A stretch of 64,000 nt of DNA. It comes from Aliiruegeria haliotis. GTDB lineage: Bacteria; Pseudomonadota; Alphaproteobacteria; Rhodobacterales; Rhodobacteraceae. Below the pieces are notes generated by a model, which worked only from the letters and a program-made list of their open reading frames with translations, had not been told where the DNA came from and searched no databases. Made by a program: the position numbers and the translations under genes. Position 1 is the stretch's first letter, and each line of letters opens with the position of its first letter. Location: NCBI RefSeq assembly GCF_003003255.1, contig NZ_PVTD01000006.1, positions 62,001 to 126,000 of the forward strand, written 5' to 3'. This document shows, in pieces, positions 34,337 to 43,686 of this stretch.

Positions 34337-35944
34337 TCAGCCTGTGAACCACCAACGGCTCGCCGCACGGGCGCCGTCGCATTCCCAACTCGCCGCCAAC
34401 GCGTCTGGGGTGCCGACATTCGAGCGGTTGGCATAGACGAAGTTGTTGAAGAACGGGATGATGGTGCCGCCGTCGTCGCGGGCCAGCATCGCCATCTCGC
34501 GGTAGATCTCGCCGCGCTTAGCATCGTCGAGTTCGGCCTTGCCCATCAACAGCAGTTCGTTGAACCGGTCATTGACCCAGTAGCTCTCGTTCCAGGCCGC
34601 GTCGGCCTTGTAGGCCAGCGTGTACATGACGTCCGGTGTCGGGCGCGCACCCCAGGACACGAGGGTGAAGGGCTTCACCAGCCATACGTCGGAGTAATAC
34701 CCGTCATTGGGTTCACGCACGACGTTGACGTTGATCCCGGCGGCCTTGGCCTGCTCGGCATAGAGAACCGCCATGTCGACCGCGCCGGCATAGACACTGT
34801 CGGCCGTGCTGAGGCTCACCGTGAGCCCTTCGGCACCGGCTTTCTTCAGCAGTGACTTCGCCTGATCGGGATCATACTCGCGCTGCGGGATGTCCTCGGG
34901 CCAGTACGGTTGGGCCGGCGAGTGGTGGAAGTCGTTGCCCTTGGTGGCGGCGCCGAAGGCGATCTTCTCGATGATCTCGTCGCGGTTCATCGCCAGCTTC
35001 ATCGCGTTGCGCACATCCGGATTGTCGAAGGGCGCCTTGTTGCAATGCATCGGCATGGTGATCGCACCGGCCGAGGGGATATTGTGGATGGTGATGTTCG
35101 GATCCCGCTGCAAGAGCGCCATCGTCTTCAGCTCGATCAGCGAGACCGCATCCACGTCGCCGGTGACCAGCGCGGTCTGGCGCGCGTTGGGATCGTTCAG
35201 AACGAGGATCTCGACCTTGTCGAAATACGCGCCTTCGCGGTGCCAGCCGTCATGGCGCGACAGCTGCCAGTTCACACCGAACTCGCCGCCGTCGATCTTG
35301 TAGGGGCCCGTGCCGTCGCCGGATTTCCACTCGATGGTGCCGTCGTCATTGGCCGGGCAGATGGCGAAGTGGTAGTCGGTCATCAGCCACGGCAGGTCGG
35401 CATTGCCGCCGGTCAGGGTGATCTTGACGGTGTAGTCGCCATCCTTGGTGATCTCGACAACGTCGCTCAGGAGTGCCTTGGCGGCAGAGGTCGTGTCGTC
35501 GCCGCGGTGGTGGTTCAGCGACGCAATCACGTCATCGGCGGTGCATTTCTTGCCGCTGTGGAAGGATGCGTTCTCGTTGATCTTGAACGTCCACTCGGAG
35601 GCGTCTGCGGAGGCTTCCCAACTATCGGCAAGGTCCGGGCCAAGCGACCCGTCGCCGTTGATCATCGTCAGGTAGGACCGATGGGTATGGGCCAGATAGA
35701 TCATCTGCCGGGTCACGTAGGAGCCCGGATCGTGTGTATCCGAGGTGTTGCCGTCGTGCAGACCCCAGCGGAACGTGCCGCCGGACTTGGGCTGCGCCGC
35801 GGCCTTCGTCGTCCACAGCCCGGTGGCCGTGGTCGCCGTCAGGCCGGCGGCGATGGACGTGTTGATGAAGTCGCGACGAGAAATGCGACCGGTACGCGCC
35901 GCATCCGCAATTCGATTGATCAGGACTTGGTCTTTCTTCGACAT
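34337..35944 (-). CDS. ABC importer substrate-binding protein, family 5 (first copy)
   Basis: A 535-residue periplasmic binding protein. 'SRRDFINTSIAAGLTATTAT' is a Tat-like signal, cut near 'AAAQP'. Family 5 marks include 'PDLADSWEASADASEWTFKINENASFHSGK' (shown in part), 'AVSLIELKTMALLQR' and 'NPDVRNAMKLAMNRDEII'. It is 45-50% like the second binding protein at 39260 by eye. The ligand is unknown; family 5 members bind peptides, opines, nickel or betaine-like compounds. The divergent MttB-family gene shares its 271-base promoter region. Confidence 0.93.
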   Translation of the reverse strand: MSKKDQVLINRIADAARTGRISRRDFINTSIAAGLTATTATGLWTTKAAAQPKSGGTFRWGLHDGNTSDTHDPGSYVTRQMIYLAHTHRSYLTMINGDGSLGPDLADSWEASADASEWTFKINENASFHSGKKCTADDVIASLNHHRGDDTTSAAKALLSDVVEITKDGDYTVKITLTGGNADLPWLMTDYHFAICPANDDGTIEWKSGDGTGPYKIDGGEFGVNWQLSRHDGWHREGAYFDKVEILVLNDPNARQTALVTGDVDAVSLIELKTMALLQRDPNITIHNIPSAGAITMPMHCNKAPFDNPDVRNAMKLAMNRDEIIEKIAFGAATKGNDFHHSPAQPYWPEDIPQREYDPDQAKSLLKKAGAEGLTVSLSTADSVYAGAVDMAVLYAEQAKAAGINVNVVREPNDGYYSDVWLVKPFTLVSWGARPTPDVMYTLAYKADAAWNESYWVNDRFNELLLMGKAELDDAKRGEIYREMAMLARDDGGTIIPFFNNFVYANRSNVGTPDALAASWECDGARAASRWWFTG

Positions 35945-36215
35945 TCTGGTCTCCCGTTGGATTTCGTGTCAGTCGGCGTCGTTGCTGCGCCGTTGGTATT
36001 CGAGCGTTTCCTGCGCAGGCGGGGAGGGATTGCTCAAATACGACATGCTCTTAACCAAACACGAACAGGACGCGAGTTCTACCCCGACAGGCGAGAAACT
36101 CGATTTAACCCGTGGGCAGAGGAAGTCGGAATCGGTTGGATCGGTTCGTTTTTTGCAACGTGCCGGTTGCATCGCCTCCGGCATGCTGTGCGAAAGCAGC
36201 TTCGAGTGACCCGAC

Positions 36216-37772
36216 ATGACCACAGAAACGATCCCCTCCGGGAGCCGTGCCGGCGGCCCCGCAGCCCGGCGCGCCCGGCGCGCCAGACCCGACCTGCGGA
36301 TGCTTCCGGGCTTGCACAACCGCCTTCCGCGCTGCGAGCCGATGACCCCCGACGAGGTCGCCCGGATCGACGCGGCATCCATGGACATCCTCGAAGACGT
36401 CGGTGTCGTCTTTCGTGACGAGATCGCGCTTGGGGATTGGCGGAACGCCGGGGCGGATGTGCGCGGCGAGCGTGTACATCTGGATCGCGGGCTGGTCCGG
36501 AACTTGATCGCGACAATACCGTCGGATTTCACCTACACCGCCCGGAACCCGGCGAACAGCTTGCGGCTCGGTGGGCGCGATTCGATCTTCGTCCCGATGA
36601 CGGGCGCGCCCTTCCTGCGCGATCTCGACGACCGGCGGCGGAGTCCGACCCTTGATGACCTCGCCATGTTCCACAAGCTGGCCCAGATGTCGCCGGCGCT
36701 GCATTCGAGCGCGCATCACATCGTGGAACCCTGCGACCTGCCCGTGAGCCACAGGCACCTGCATATTACCTATTCCTCGATGAAACACTCGGACAAGACC
36801 TTCATGGGCATGACGACCAGCCCGAAGAACGCCGAGGACGTCATGGAGATGTGTGCGATTCTCTTTGGTGCCGAGTTCATGGAGAGCCATCCGGTCACTA
36901 CCGGGAACTGCAACGGCAACTCACCCCTCGTCTGGGACGAGACGATGTTGGGAGCCATGCGCGCCTTCTGCCGCCGCAACCAGCCGGTGCTTTGCTCGCC
37001 CTTCGTGCTGGGCGGCGCCAACACGCCCGCCTCAGTCGCACCGACGGTGGCGCAGCTCAACGCCGAGGCGCTTTCGGCGCTGGCCTATACTCAGGTCATC
37101 CGGCGCGGATGCCCGGCAATCTATGGCCACTATCTCTCGACAGTTTCCATGAAGTCCGGCGCGCCGATGGCCGGCACACCGGAAATCAGCCTGATGAACT
37201 TCATGATCGGCCAGATGGCACGGCACTACGATGTGCCCTGGCGGACGTCCAACACGCTGGGTGGCGCCAAGACCTTCGATGCGCAGGCAGGTTATGAGAG
37301 CGCCACGACACTCTCGGCGGTCATCCATGCCGGTGCCAACTACATCTGGCATTCGGCGGGCTGGAACGAGGCGGGCATGCATTGCTCCGTGGCCAAGTTC
37401 ATCGTTGATGCGGAGCAATGCGCCATGGCCTATCGCATGGCCGAGGGAATCCGGTGGGACGATTTCGATGCCGGGCTGGAGGCTGTGCGGGACATCGGGC
37501 CAGGCGGGCACTACCTTGGCCACCCGCATACGCAGGACAATTTCCAGCGGGCGTTCTTTCTGCCGGAGTTGTTCGACAACAACTCCATCGAGCAATGGCA
37601 GGCCGAAGGGGCGGTCGAGATCACGGGACGCGCTCTGCGTCAGGCGCGCAAGTTGCTTGATGTCTATATCGAGCCGGCCCTCGACGAGGCGAAGGACGAA
37701 GAACTGCGGGACTACATCGTGCGCCGCGAGGCCGAGATCCCAGCGGTGGAGGCACTCAACCAGGAGTTCTGA
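36216..37772 (+). CDS. MttB-family (trimethylamine methyltransferase-like) protein
   Basis: A 518-residue member of the MttB superfamily without the in-frame UAG (pyrrolysine) of true MttB, so it belongs to the non-Pyl group that includes glycine betaine and carnitine-type corrinoid methyltransferases. Marks are 'ASMDILEDVGVVFRDE', 'TGNCNGNSPLVWDETMLGAM', 'YGHYLSTVSMKSGAPMAGTPE' and 'HSAGWNEAGMHCSVAKFIVD'. No corrinoid protein or MtbA-like gene is present nearby, so the methyl acceptor is unknown. It precedes the M24 gene by 93 bases. Demethylation of a quaternary or tertiary amine is inferred. Confidence 0.88.
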   Translation: MTTETIPSGSRAGGPAARRARRARPDLRMLPGLHNRLPRCEPMTPDEVARIDAASMDILEDVGVVFRDEIALGDWRNAGADVRGERVHLDRGLVRNLIATIPSDFTYTARNPANSLRLGGRDSIFVPMTGAPFLRDLDDRRRSPTLDDLAMFHKLAQMSPALHSSAHHIVEPCDLPVSHRHLHITYSSMKHSDKTFMGMTTSPKNAEDVMEMCAILFGAEFMESHPVTTGNCNGNSPLVWDETMLGAMRAFCRRNQPVLCSPFVLGGANTPASVAPTVAQLNAEALSALAYTQVIRRGCPAIYGHYLSTVSMKSGAPMAGTPEISLMNFMIGQMARHYDVPWRTSNTLGGAKTFDAQAGYESATTLSAVIHAGANYIWHSAGWNEAGMHCSVAKFIVDAEQCAMAYRMAEGIRWDDFDAGLEAVRDIGPGGHYLGHPHTQDNFQRAFFLPELFDNNSIEQWQAEGAVEITGRALRQARKLLDVYIEPALDEAKDEELRDYIVRREAEIPAVEALNQEF

Positions 37773-37865
37773 CAACCGCGTGGACGCCACAGGGCGTCGC
37801 AAACGGGCCATCCTTCGCCTGGGTAAGTCGGCAGATTGAATGTGCGACAACGCCCGGAGGCACCG

Positions 37866-39125
37866 ATGACGACACTGGACTGGCACGCGGATAGATCCGA
37901 CCTGCACGATCTCGCACTGCTCGACCGGGCGCCAGAGAGCGAGGGAATCGACCTTCCCGCGGTGCGGCTCTACCGGCAGGGGCGTGTGCGCGCAGAGATG
38001 ACCTCACGCGGCATCGACGCGCTCATCCTCTCCGACGCAATCAACATCCGCTATGCCACCGGAACGCGGAACATGCAGGTCTTCACCGCGCGAAACGCGC
38101 CATCGCGCTATCTGGTGCTGACCGCGAACCGCTCCATCCTTTTCGAGTTCACCGGCGCCCTTCATCTTGCCGAAGGCTACGAAACAGTGGACGAGGTGCG
38201 CGCCGCCCGGACCGCGAGCTTTGTCGCCGCCGGTCCCCAAATCGCCGAACGCGAGCGTGGCTGGGCGCGGGAAATGGCGGACCTGCTGGCGGAGTTGCTG
38301 GGACAGGGCGCGGCCACGGTCGGGCTGGAGCGGATGAACGCAGGCGTCGCGCTCGCGCTTGCCGATTGCGGGCTGAGGATCGTCGACGCGCAAGAACCGG
38401 TCGAGATGGCGCGCGCCGTCAAATCCGACGAGGAAATGAAATGCGTGCGCGCCTCGCTACGGGCGACCGAGCGTGGGGTCGCCGCCTTGCGCGCCGCCAT
38501 CCGGCCGGGCCTGACCGAGGCGCAGCTCTGGTCGGTGCTGCACCGTTCGATCATCGCCCAGAACGGCGACTATATCGAGACCCGCCTGCTCAACGCAGGC
38601 CAGCGCACAAACCCCTGGTTTCAGGAGACCGGACCGAACGTGATCGGAGAGAATGAACTCATCGCGCTGGACACGGATGTGGTCGGCTGCCACGGCTACT
38701 ACTCGGACTTCTCCCGCACCTTCCATGCCGGTCCCGGCGCACCATCCGTCACCCAGAGGGAACTCTACCAGACAGCGTTCGAACAGGTGAGCCACAACAT
38801 GTCGATCCTGCGCCCAGGCATGTCTTTCCGCGACTATGCCAACGCGGCCTGGGATATCCCGGAGAAGTACTATGCCAACCGCTACTACCTCTCCGCCCAT
38901 GGATGCGGGATGAGCGGCGAATACCCGTATCTCTATCATCACGGCGATTTCCCGGATGCCGGTTACGATGGCGAAATCCTTCCGGGGATGACGATCTGCG
39001 TGGAAAGCTTCATTGGCGAAGAAAGGGGCGACGAAGGGGTGAAGCTGGAGCAGCAGGTGCTGATCACAGAGACCGGCACCGAGTTGCTATCGCAATTTCC
39101 CTTCGAGGAGGCCTTGCTGAGTTGA
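37866..39125 (+). CDS. DddP-like M24 family metalloenzyme lacking the catalytic Asp
   Basis: A 419-residue creatinase-fold protein with GGAGG five bases before the ATG. The metal set is intact: Asp269 and Asp271 (ALDTD), Asp281 (YSDFSRTF), His345 (AHGCGMSG), Glu380 (CVESFIGE) and Glu395 (VKLEQQVLI). These align at a constant offset of 26 with the known DMSP lyase DddP residues 295, 297, 307, 371, 406 and 421. The catalytic Asp377 of DddP aligns with Gly351, so DMSP cleavage by the known route is unlikely. 'LLNAGQRTNPWFQETGP' is also shared with DddP. A hydrolytic step in the MttB/ABC pathway is more likely. Confidence 0.85.
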   Translation: MTTLDWHADRSDLHDLALLDRAPESEGIDLPAVRLYRQGRVRAEMTSRGIDALILSDAINIRYATGTRNMQVFTARNAPSRYLVLTANRSILFEFTGALHLAEGYETVDEVRAARTASFVAAGPQIAERERGWAREMADLLAELLGQGAATVGLERMNAGVALALADCGLRIVDAQEPVEMARAVKSDEEMKCVRASLRATERGVAALRAAIRPGLTEAQLWSVLHRSIIAQNGDYIETRLLNAGQRTNPWFQETGPNVIGENELIALDTDVVGCHGYYSDFSRTFHAGPGAPSVTQRELYQTAFEQVSHNMSILRPGMSFRDYANAAWDIPEKYYANRYYLSAHGCGMSGEYPYLYHHGDFPDAGYDGEILPGMTICVESFIGEERGDEGVKLEQQVLITETGTELLSQFPFEEALLS

Positions 39126-39259
39126 TCGCCGCAATGTGAGGGAGCGATAGGCTTTCCATTCCGACCTCGAGGGGACTATGCTCCAAACCGACATCTGATG
39201 TCGGAAATTGACAATGATCGGGGCACCACACGCCCCGGCTAAACGAAAGACAGGGAAGC

Positions 39260-40840
39260 ATGAGCCACAACAGGAAAAATTCGACATTCGCGCGCCCGAC
39301 GCGTCGGGCCTTTCTCGGCACCACGGCTGCTGCTGCCGGACTCGCGTCGGCGGGAACGCTTCTGGGGACTCGCGCGGCATTCGCGCAGCCCAAACGCGGT
39401 GGCACGATCCGGGTCGCCAAGGGCCACGGCAACACCGGCGACACGCTCGATCCTGCAACCTGGACCAACGGCTTCACCGTGGCCCTGACCTACGGGATGA
39501 ACGGTTTCCTGACCAAGGTCGGCGTTGACGGGTCTCTGGAGCCGGACGTCGCCGAAAGCTGGGAGGCGACCCCGGATGCAAAGACATGGCGGTTCAAGAT
39601 CCGCTCCGGCATGACCTTCCACTCCGGCAAGCCCGTGACGCTCGACGACGTCATCGCTTCGGTCAACTACCACCGCGGCGAGGATTCGACATCGGTTGCC
39701 AAGCCGCTGGTCGCGCCGATCGTCAACATTGCCAAGGAAGGCGAGGACACGGTTGTCTTCGAACTGGAAACCGGCAGCGCCGACTTCCCCTTTGTCTTCA
39801 CCGACTATCACATGGCGATCTGTCCGGCCGATGGCGACAGCATCGACTGGCGTTCCGGCGACGGCTGCGGCCCCTACAAGCTCGTGGAGTTCGACCCCGG
39901 CGTGGTCGCCCGTTTCGAGCGTTTCGAAGACGACTGGAACCAGGATCGCGGCTACATCGACAAGGTTGAGATGCTGTCCATCGTGGACCTGAACGCGCGG
40001 ACCACGGCGCTGGTCTCCGGTGATGTCGATGCCATCGACAAGCTGGACCTGAAGACAGTGGCCCTGCTCGGACGCAACCCCGGGATCTCGATCCATTCCA
40101 TTGCCGGGCCTCAATACTACAGCTTTGCCGCGCGGGCAGACACGTCGCCGCTGGACAATGCGAATGTCCGTCTTGCGTTGAAGCACGCGATTGACAGGCA
40201 GGAACTGGTCGACAAGATCCTCTTCGGGCACGGAACCGTCGGAAAGGACCAGCCGATCGGCCCCAGCTATCGCTTCCACGACCCCGATCTGGCCCAGACG
40301 CCCTACGATCCCGACAAGGCGAAGTTCTACCTCAAGGAAGCCGGGCTCGACGGTCTGAACGTGCAGCTTTCGGCGGCCGACGCGGCCTTCCCCGGCGCCG
40401 TGGATGCCGCCGTGCTCTACCAGAACTCGGCTGCCGCGGCGGGCATCACAATCGACGTCAAGCGGGTGCCGAACGATGGCTACTGGTCCGATGTCTGGCT
40501 GAAGGCACCGTTCTGCGCGGTGTATTGGGGCGGTCGTCCGACCGAAGACCAGATCTTCACCACCGCCTATGCCGGCGGGGCCGCATGGAACGACAGCTAC
40601 TGGGCCAATGGTCGTTTCGATGAACTGCTGGTCATGGCCCGGGCGGAGCTGGACGAGGACAAGCGGCGCGCGATGTACGCGGAAATGCAGCAACTCGTCT
40701 CGACCGATGGCGGCACGGTGTTGCCGATGTTCGCCAACTTCGTCTTTGCCACCGGCAAGCGTGTCGTTCACGGCGACATGGCGTCGAATTTCGACCAGGA
40801 CGGCGAGCGCTGGATGGAGCGTTGGTCGCTGGCCGACTGA
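39260..40840 (+). CDS. ABC importer substrate-binding protein, family 5 (second copy)
   Basis: A 526-residue binding protein with a Tat signal 'PTRRAFLGTTAAAAGLASAG' ending near 'AAFAQP'. The sequence 'EPDVAESWEATPDAKTWRFKI' and 'YWANGRFDELLVMARAELDEDK' closely match the first copy, so the two arose by duplication and probably bind related ligands. No second set of permeases is present, so both may feed the same DppBC-ATPase. It is co-directional with MttB and M24, 134 bases downstream. Confidence 0.93.
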   Translation: MSHNRKNSTFARPTRRAFLGTTAAAAGLASAGTLLGTRAAFAQPKRGGTIRVAKGHGNTGDTLDPATWTNGFTVALTYGMNGFLTKVGVDGSLEPDVAESWEATPDAKTWRFKIRSGMTFHSGKPVTLDDVIASVNYHRGEDSTSVAKPLVAPIVNIAKEGEDTVVFELETGSADFPFVFTDYHMAICPADGDSIDWRSGDGCGPYKLVEFDPGVVARFERFEDDWNQDRGYIDKVEMLSIVDLNARTTALVSGDVDAIDKLDLKTVALLGRNPGISIHSIAGPQYYSFAARADTSPLDNANVRLALKHAIDRQELVDKILFGHGTVGKDQPIGPSYRFHDPDLAQTPYDPDKAKFYLKEAGLDGLNVQLSAADAAFPGAVDAAVLYQNSAAAAGITIDVKRVPNDGYWSDVWLKAPFCAVYWGGRPTEDQIFTTAYAGGAAWNDSYWANGRFDELLVMARAELDEDKRRAMYAEMQQLVSTDGGTVLPMFANFVFATGKRVVHGDMASNFDQDGERWMERWSLAD

Positions 40841-40859
40841 CGGCTCAACTGGCGCGCCG

Positions 40860-42188
40860 TCACTCGCGGCCGGCGCGCCATTCCTTCCACCGAAGCGTGG
40901 CGTTGGCGCCAATGGTGGCAAGGGGTTCGGGTGGCAGGCGCTTCGGCGCCTCCATCGCGGCGAATGCGCGGGTGATCTCGCTCACTTCTCCCAAGGCCAT
41001 TTCAGCGGCGGACATGCCCGCCAGCGTCCCTTTCGACGTGCCGAGCCCGTTCTGGCAGATGGCGGAAAAAACGCCGGTCGCCACCTCGCCATGTGCCGGC
41101 ACCCCGTTCCAGCTCAGACAGAGATGCCCGGCCCAGCGGTACTGTATGCCCGTTTCGGCAAGCATTGGAAACCGTTCGATGAACTTGCGGTCATGCAGGC
41201 GTCCCGCCGCAGCGATGGCGCTGTTGGAGACCTCCATCGAGGGATCGCAGGTGAAACGGCTCCGTATGACAATGCGTCCGCCTCCCTCGCCATCAATACG
41301 CCGCACGGTGGTTCCCATCGGATCAGCCGGTGTCGCGCCCCAGCGTCGCGCGCCACCCAAAGCGCCGTCGGGGAGCGGTTCGGTCATCGAGGCATACGTA
41401 AAAAAATGCAGCAATCGCCGGGCAAAGAAGCCGAAGCTTTCAGCGTGGCCGTTGTTGGCTAGGATGACCTTTTGCGCGCGTAGACTGGCGCGCGAGGTCT
41501 CCAGCCGCCAGCCCTCGCCGTCTCGCAGGATCCCGGTTACCGGGCTGTCCTCGTGGAGCGCGATCGCCGGGGTCAACCCGGCAGCGAGACCGCGGATATA
41601 GGCCGCCGGTTGCAACATCACGGTGCCGGGCGTGAAGAGCCCGGAACTGTAGTATTCGGTGCCTGTCAGGGCCGCCATTTCTGCGGCATCCAGCAGCCGG
41701 TGATCCTCTCCCATCTTTGCAAGGTGCGCAGCGTAGTCCCGGTTGTGCCCGTCACCGGCGGGCGTGGCAGCGGCGTTGATCTTGCCACAGGGGTCGAATG
41801 CATCGCGCCCCAGCCCATAGTCGTCCGCCGCCGCCGCCGCGAAGGCAATGGCGGCCCGGGTGAGCCGGGTCTGCTCGGCGTCCCTGTCTTCGGTGCCGGC
41901 GTAGCTCTCGGAGGCCAGATCGTGTGGCAGGTCGATCATGAAGCCGGAGTTGCGTCCCGCCGGGCCGTCCCCGACCCGGCCTGCCTCGAGAACCGCTACC
42001 TTCAGCCCGGGATCGATCTGGATCAGGCGCCGGGCGGCGGACAGGCCGGCAAAGCCCGCTCCGATGATTGCTATGTCCGCAGTTGCGTCCCCGTCCAGAA
42101 TCCGCGCGGGCGGGGGCGGTGGCAGCAACCGGTTCCACCCCGCTGACCCGGGCTGTTTCGGCAGCCTGCGCGCGGTGTAGCGTGTCAT
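40860..42188 (-). CDS. FAD-dependent amino-acid/amine oxidoreductase (OrdL/PuuB type)
   Basis: A 442-residue DAO-family flavoprotein. The dinucleotide fold 'ADIAIIGAGFAGLSAARRL' begins near residue 38, followed by 'GPAGRNSGFMIDLPHDLAS', the 'GRNSGF' of OrdL/PuuB oxidases. The C-terminus has 'GLGTSKGTLAGMSAAEMALG'. It overlaps the aldehyde dehydrogenase by four bases (ATGA) and so ends a GntR-DapA-ALDH-oxidase operon. It should oxidise an amine or N-substituted amino acid to an imine or aldehyde with release of the amine. Confidence 0.9.
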   Translation of the reverse strand: MTRYTARRLPKQPGSAGWNRLLPPPPPARILDGDATADIAIIGAGFAGLSAARRLIQIDPGLKVAVLEAGRVGDGPAGRNSGFMIDLPHDLASESYAGTEDRDAEQTRLTRAAIAFAAAAADDYGLGRDAFDPCGKINAAATPAGDGHNRDYAAHLAKMGEDHRLLDAAEMAALTGTEYYSSGLFTPGTVMLQPAAYIRGLAAGLTPAIALHEDSPVTGILRDGEGWRLETSRASLRAQKVILANNGHAESFGFFARRLLHFFTYASMTEPLPDGALGGARRWGATPADPMGTTVRRIDGEGGGRIVIRSRFTCDPSMEVSNSAIAAAGRLHDRKFIERFPMLAETGIQYRWAGHLCLSWNGVPAHGEVATGVFSAICQNGLGTSKGTLAGMSAAEMALGEVSEITRAFAAMEAPKRLPPEPLATIGANATLRWKEWRAGRE

Positions 42189-43684
42189 CCCACCGCCTCG
42201 TCGTCATCGTCGGCCAGGTCCACCCAGATCGTCTTGAACTGGGTGTACTGATCATGAGCGTGCAGGCCATTGTCGCGGCCGCCGAAACCCGAGGTCTTGT
42301 AGCCGCCAAAGGGAGTGGAAATATCCCCCTCGCCAAAGCTGTTCACAGTGACCGTGCCCGCCCGCAATGCCCGCGCCCCGCGCAGGGCCCGCTTAATATC
42401 GGTGGTGAAGATGGACGCCGCGAGGCCGTACTCCGTCTCGTTTGCCAGAGCGATGGCCTCGTCCAGGCCCTGCACTGTCTGGACCGCAAGCACGGGGCCG
42501 AAAATCTCCTCCCGCGCGGCAGCCGACAGGGGTTCGACGTCCATGATCGTCGGATGGACCCAGGCGCCACCTTCTGTCGCGCCACCAAGATGGGTCCGTG
42601 TCCCGGCATCGAGATAGGCGGCGACCTTTTCGAAATGCGCCCGTGACACCAGCGCACCTACGCGTGTGCCCGGGTCCAGCGGGTCGCCCACGGACCATTC
42701 GCGGGCATGGGCAAGGATGCGGGCAAGCAGTGCGTCCTTCACGTCGGCATGCACGATCAGCCGCGAGGTGGCGGAACAGTTTTCACCCATGTTCCAGAAA
42801 GCGCCGTTGACCACGTGAGCCGCAACGCGGTCAAGGTTTCCGGCATCCTCCAGCACGATGCAGGGATTTTTGCCGCCCATCTCCAGAACCACTTCCTTGA
42901 TGTTGCTGTCCGCGGCATAGCGCAGGAACCGGCGCCCGGTTTCGGTGGAGCCGGTGAAAGACACCATGTCCACGTCCATGTGTCGTCCCAGAGGCTCGCC
43001 GACCTCTGGGCCGGTCCCGGGCACCACGTTGAAAACGCCCTTCGGGAGGCCCGCCTCGACGGCCAGTTCGGCCACGCGCAGCGCGGTCATCGAGGTTTCC
43101 TCCGCCGGCTTCACAACCACGGAACAGCCGGCTGCCAGCGCCGGGCCGATCTTCCAGGCGAGCATCAGCAGCGGGAAGTTCCACGGCAACACCAGCCCGA
43201 CCACGCCCACCGGCTCCCGCACGATCATCGCAATATGGTTGTCGGAGGGGGGCGAGACCTGGTCGTAGATCTTGTCGATGGCCTCCGCGTGCCATTTCAG
43301 GCAATGGATGGTCTCGGGGAGGTCGACCGTCTCGCAATCAAGGATCGTCTTGCCGGACTCCAGGCTCTCCAGCACCGCCAGTTCCCGCGCGTTGCGGTTG
43401 ATCAGCTTCGCCAGCCGGATCAACACGTCCTTGCGCTCGGGTGGCGCGCGTTTCGACCAGCGACCATCCTCGAACGCCTCCCGCGCCTTTCCCACGGCGA
43501 AGTCAACATCTTCGGCGCCGCAGGCGGCAATCTCGGCAAGTACCTCTCCGGTGGCGGGGTTGATCGTCTCGAAGGTCGCCCCGGACGCGGCCGGACGGTA
43601 GACGCCATCGACAAAGGCCGTGGTCGGCAGGAGCAACCCGCGCGCGATGGACTTGTATTCCTCGTGGGTCAGCAGGTTCTCCAT
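42185..43684 (-). CDS. Aldehyde dehydrogenase family protein
   Basis: A 499-residue NAD-dependent aldehyde dehydrogenase of the PuuC/BetB/AldA type, beginning 'MENLLTHEEYKSIARGLLLP'. Motifs are 'GLVLPWNFPLLMLAWKIGPAL', 'FTGSTETGRRFL', the glutamate 'LEMGGKNPCIVL' and the catalytic Cys in 'FWNMGENCSATSRL'. The ATG at 43684 lies two bases after the dapA-like stop; the longer open frame upstream is out-of-frame DapA sequence. It likely oxidises the aldehyde made by the flavin oxidase or the lyase. Confidence 0.94.
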   Translation of the reverse strand: MENLLTHEEYKSIARGLLLPTTAFVDGVYRPAASGATFETINPATGEVLAEIAACGAEDVDFAVGKAREAFEDGRWSKRAPPERKDVLIRLAKLINRNARELAVLESLESGKTILDCETVDLPETIHCLKWHAEAIDKIYDQVSPPSDNHIAMIVREPVGVVGLVLPWNFPLLMLAWKIGPALAAGCSVVVKPAEETSMTALRVAELAVEAGLPKGVFNVVPGTGPEVGEPLGRHMDVDMVSFTGSTETGRRFLRYAADSNIKEVVLEMGGKNPCIVLEDAGNLDRVAAHVVNGAFWNMGENCSATSRLIVHADVKDALLARILAHAREWSVGDPLDPGTRVGALVSRAHFEKVAAYLDAGTRTHLGGATEGGAWVHPTIMDVEPLSAAAREEIFGPVLAVQTVQGLDEAIALANETEYGLAASIFTTDIKRALRGARALRAGTVTVNSFGEGDISTPFGGYKTSGFGGRDNGLHAHDQYTQFKTIWVDLADDDDEAVG

Positions 43685-43686
43685 GG

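Noticed and set aside
36216-37772. A pyrrolysine (UAG read-through) MttB
   Set aside because: There is no in-frame UAG in the gene; it is a continuous frame, so it belongs to the non-Pyl group.
37866-39125. A bona fide DMSP lyase DddP
   Set aside because: The catalytic Asp is replaced by Gly at residue 351 although metal ligands are intact, so I did not give the symbol dddP.
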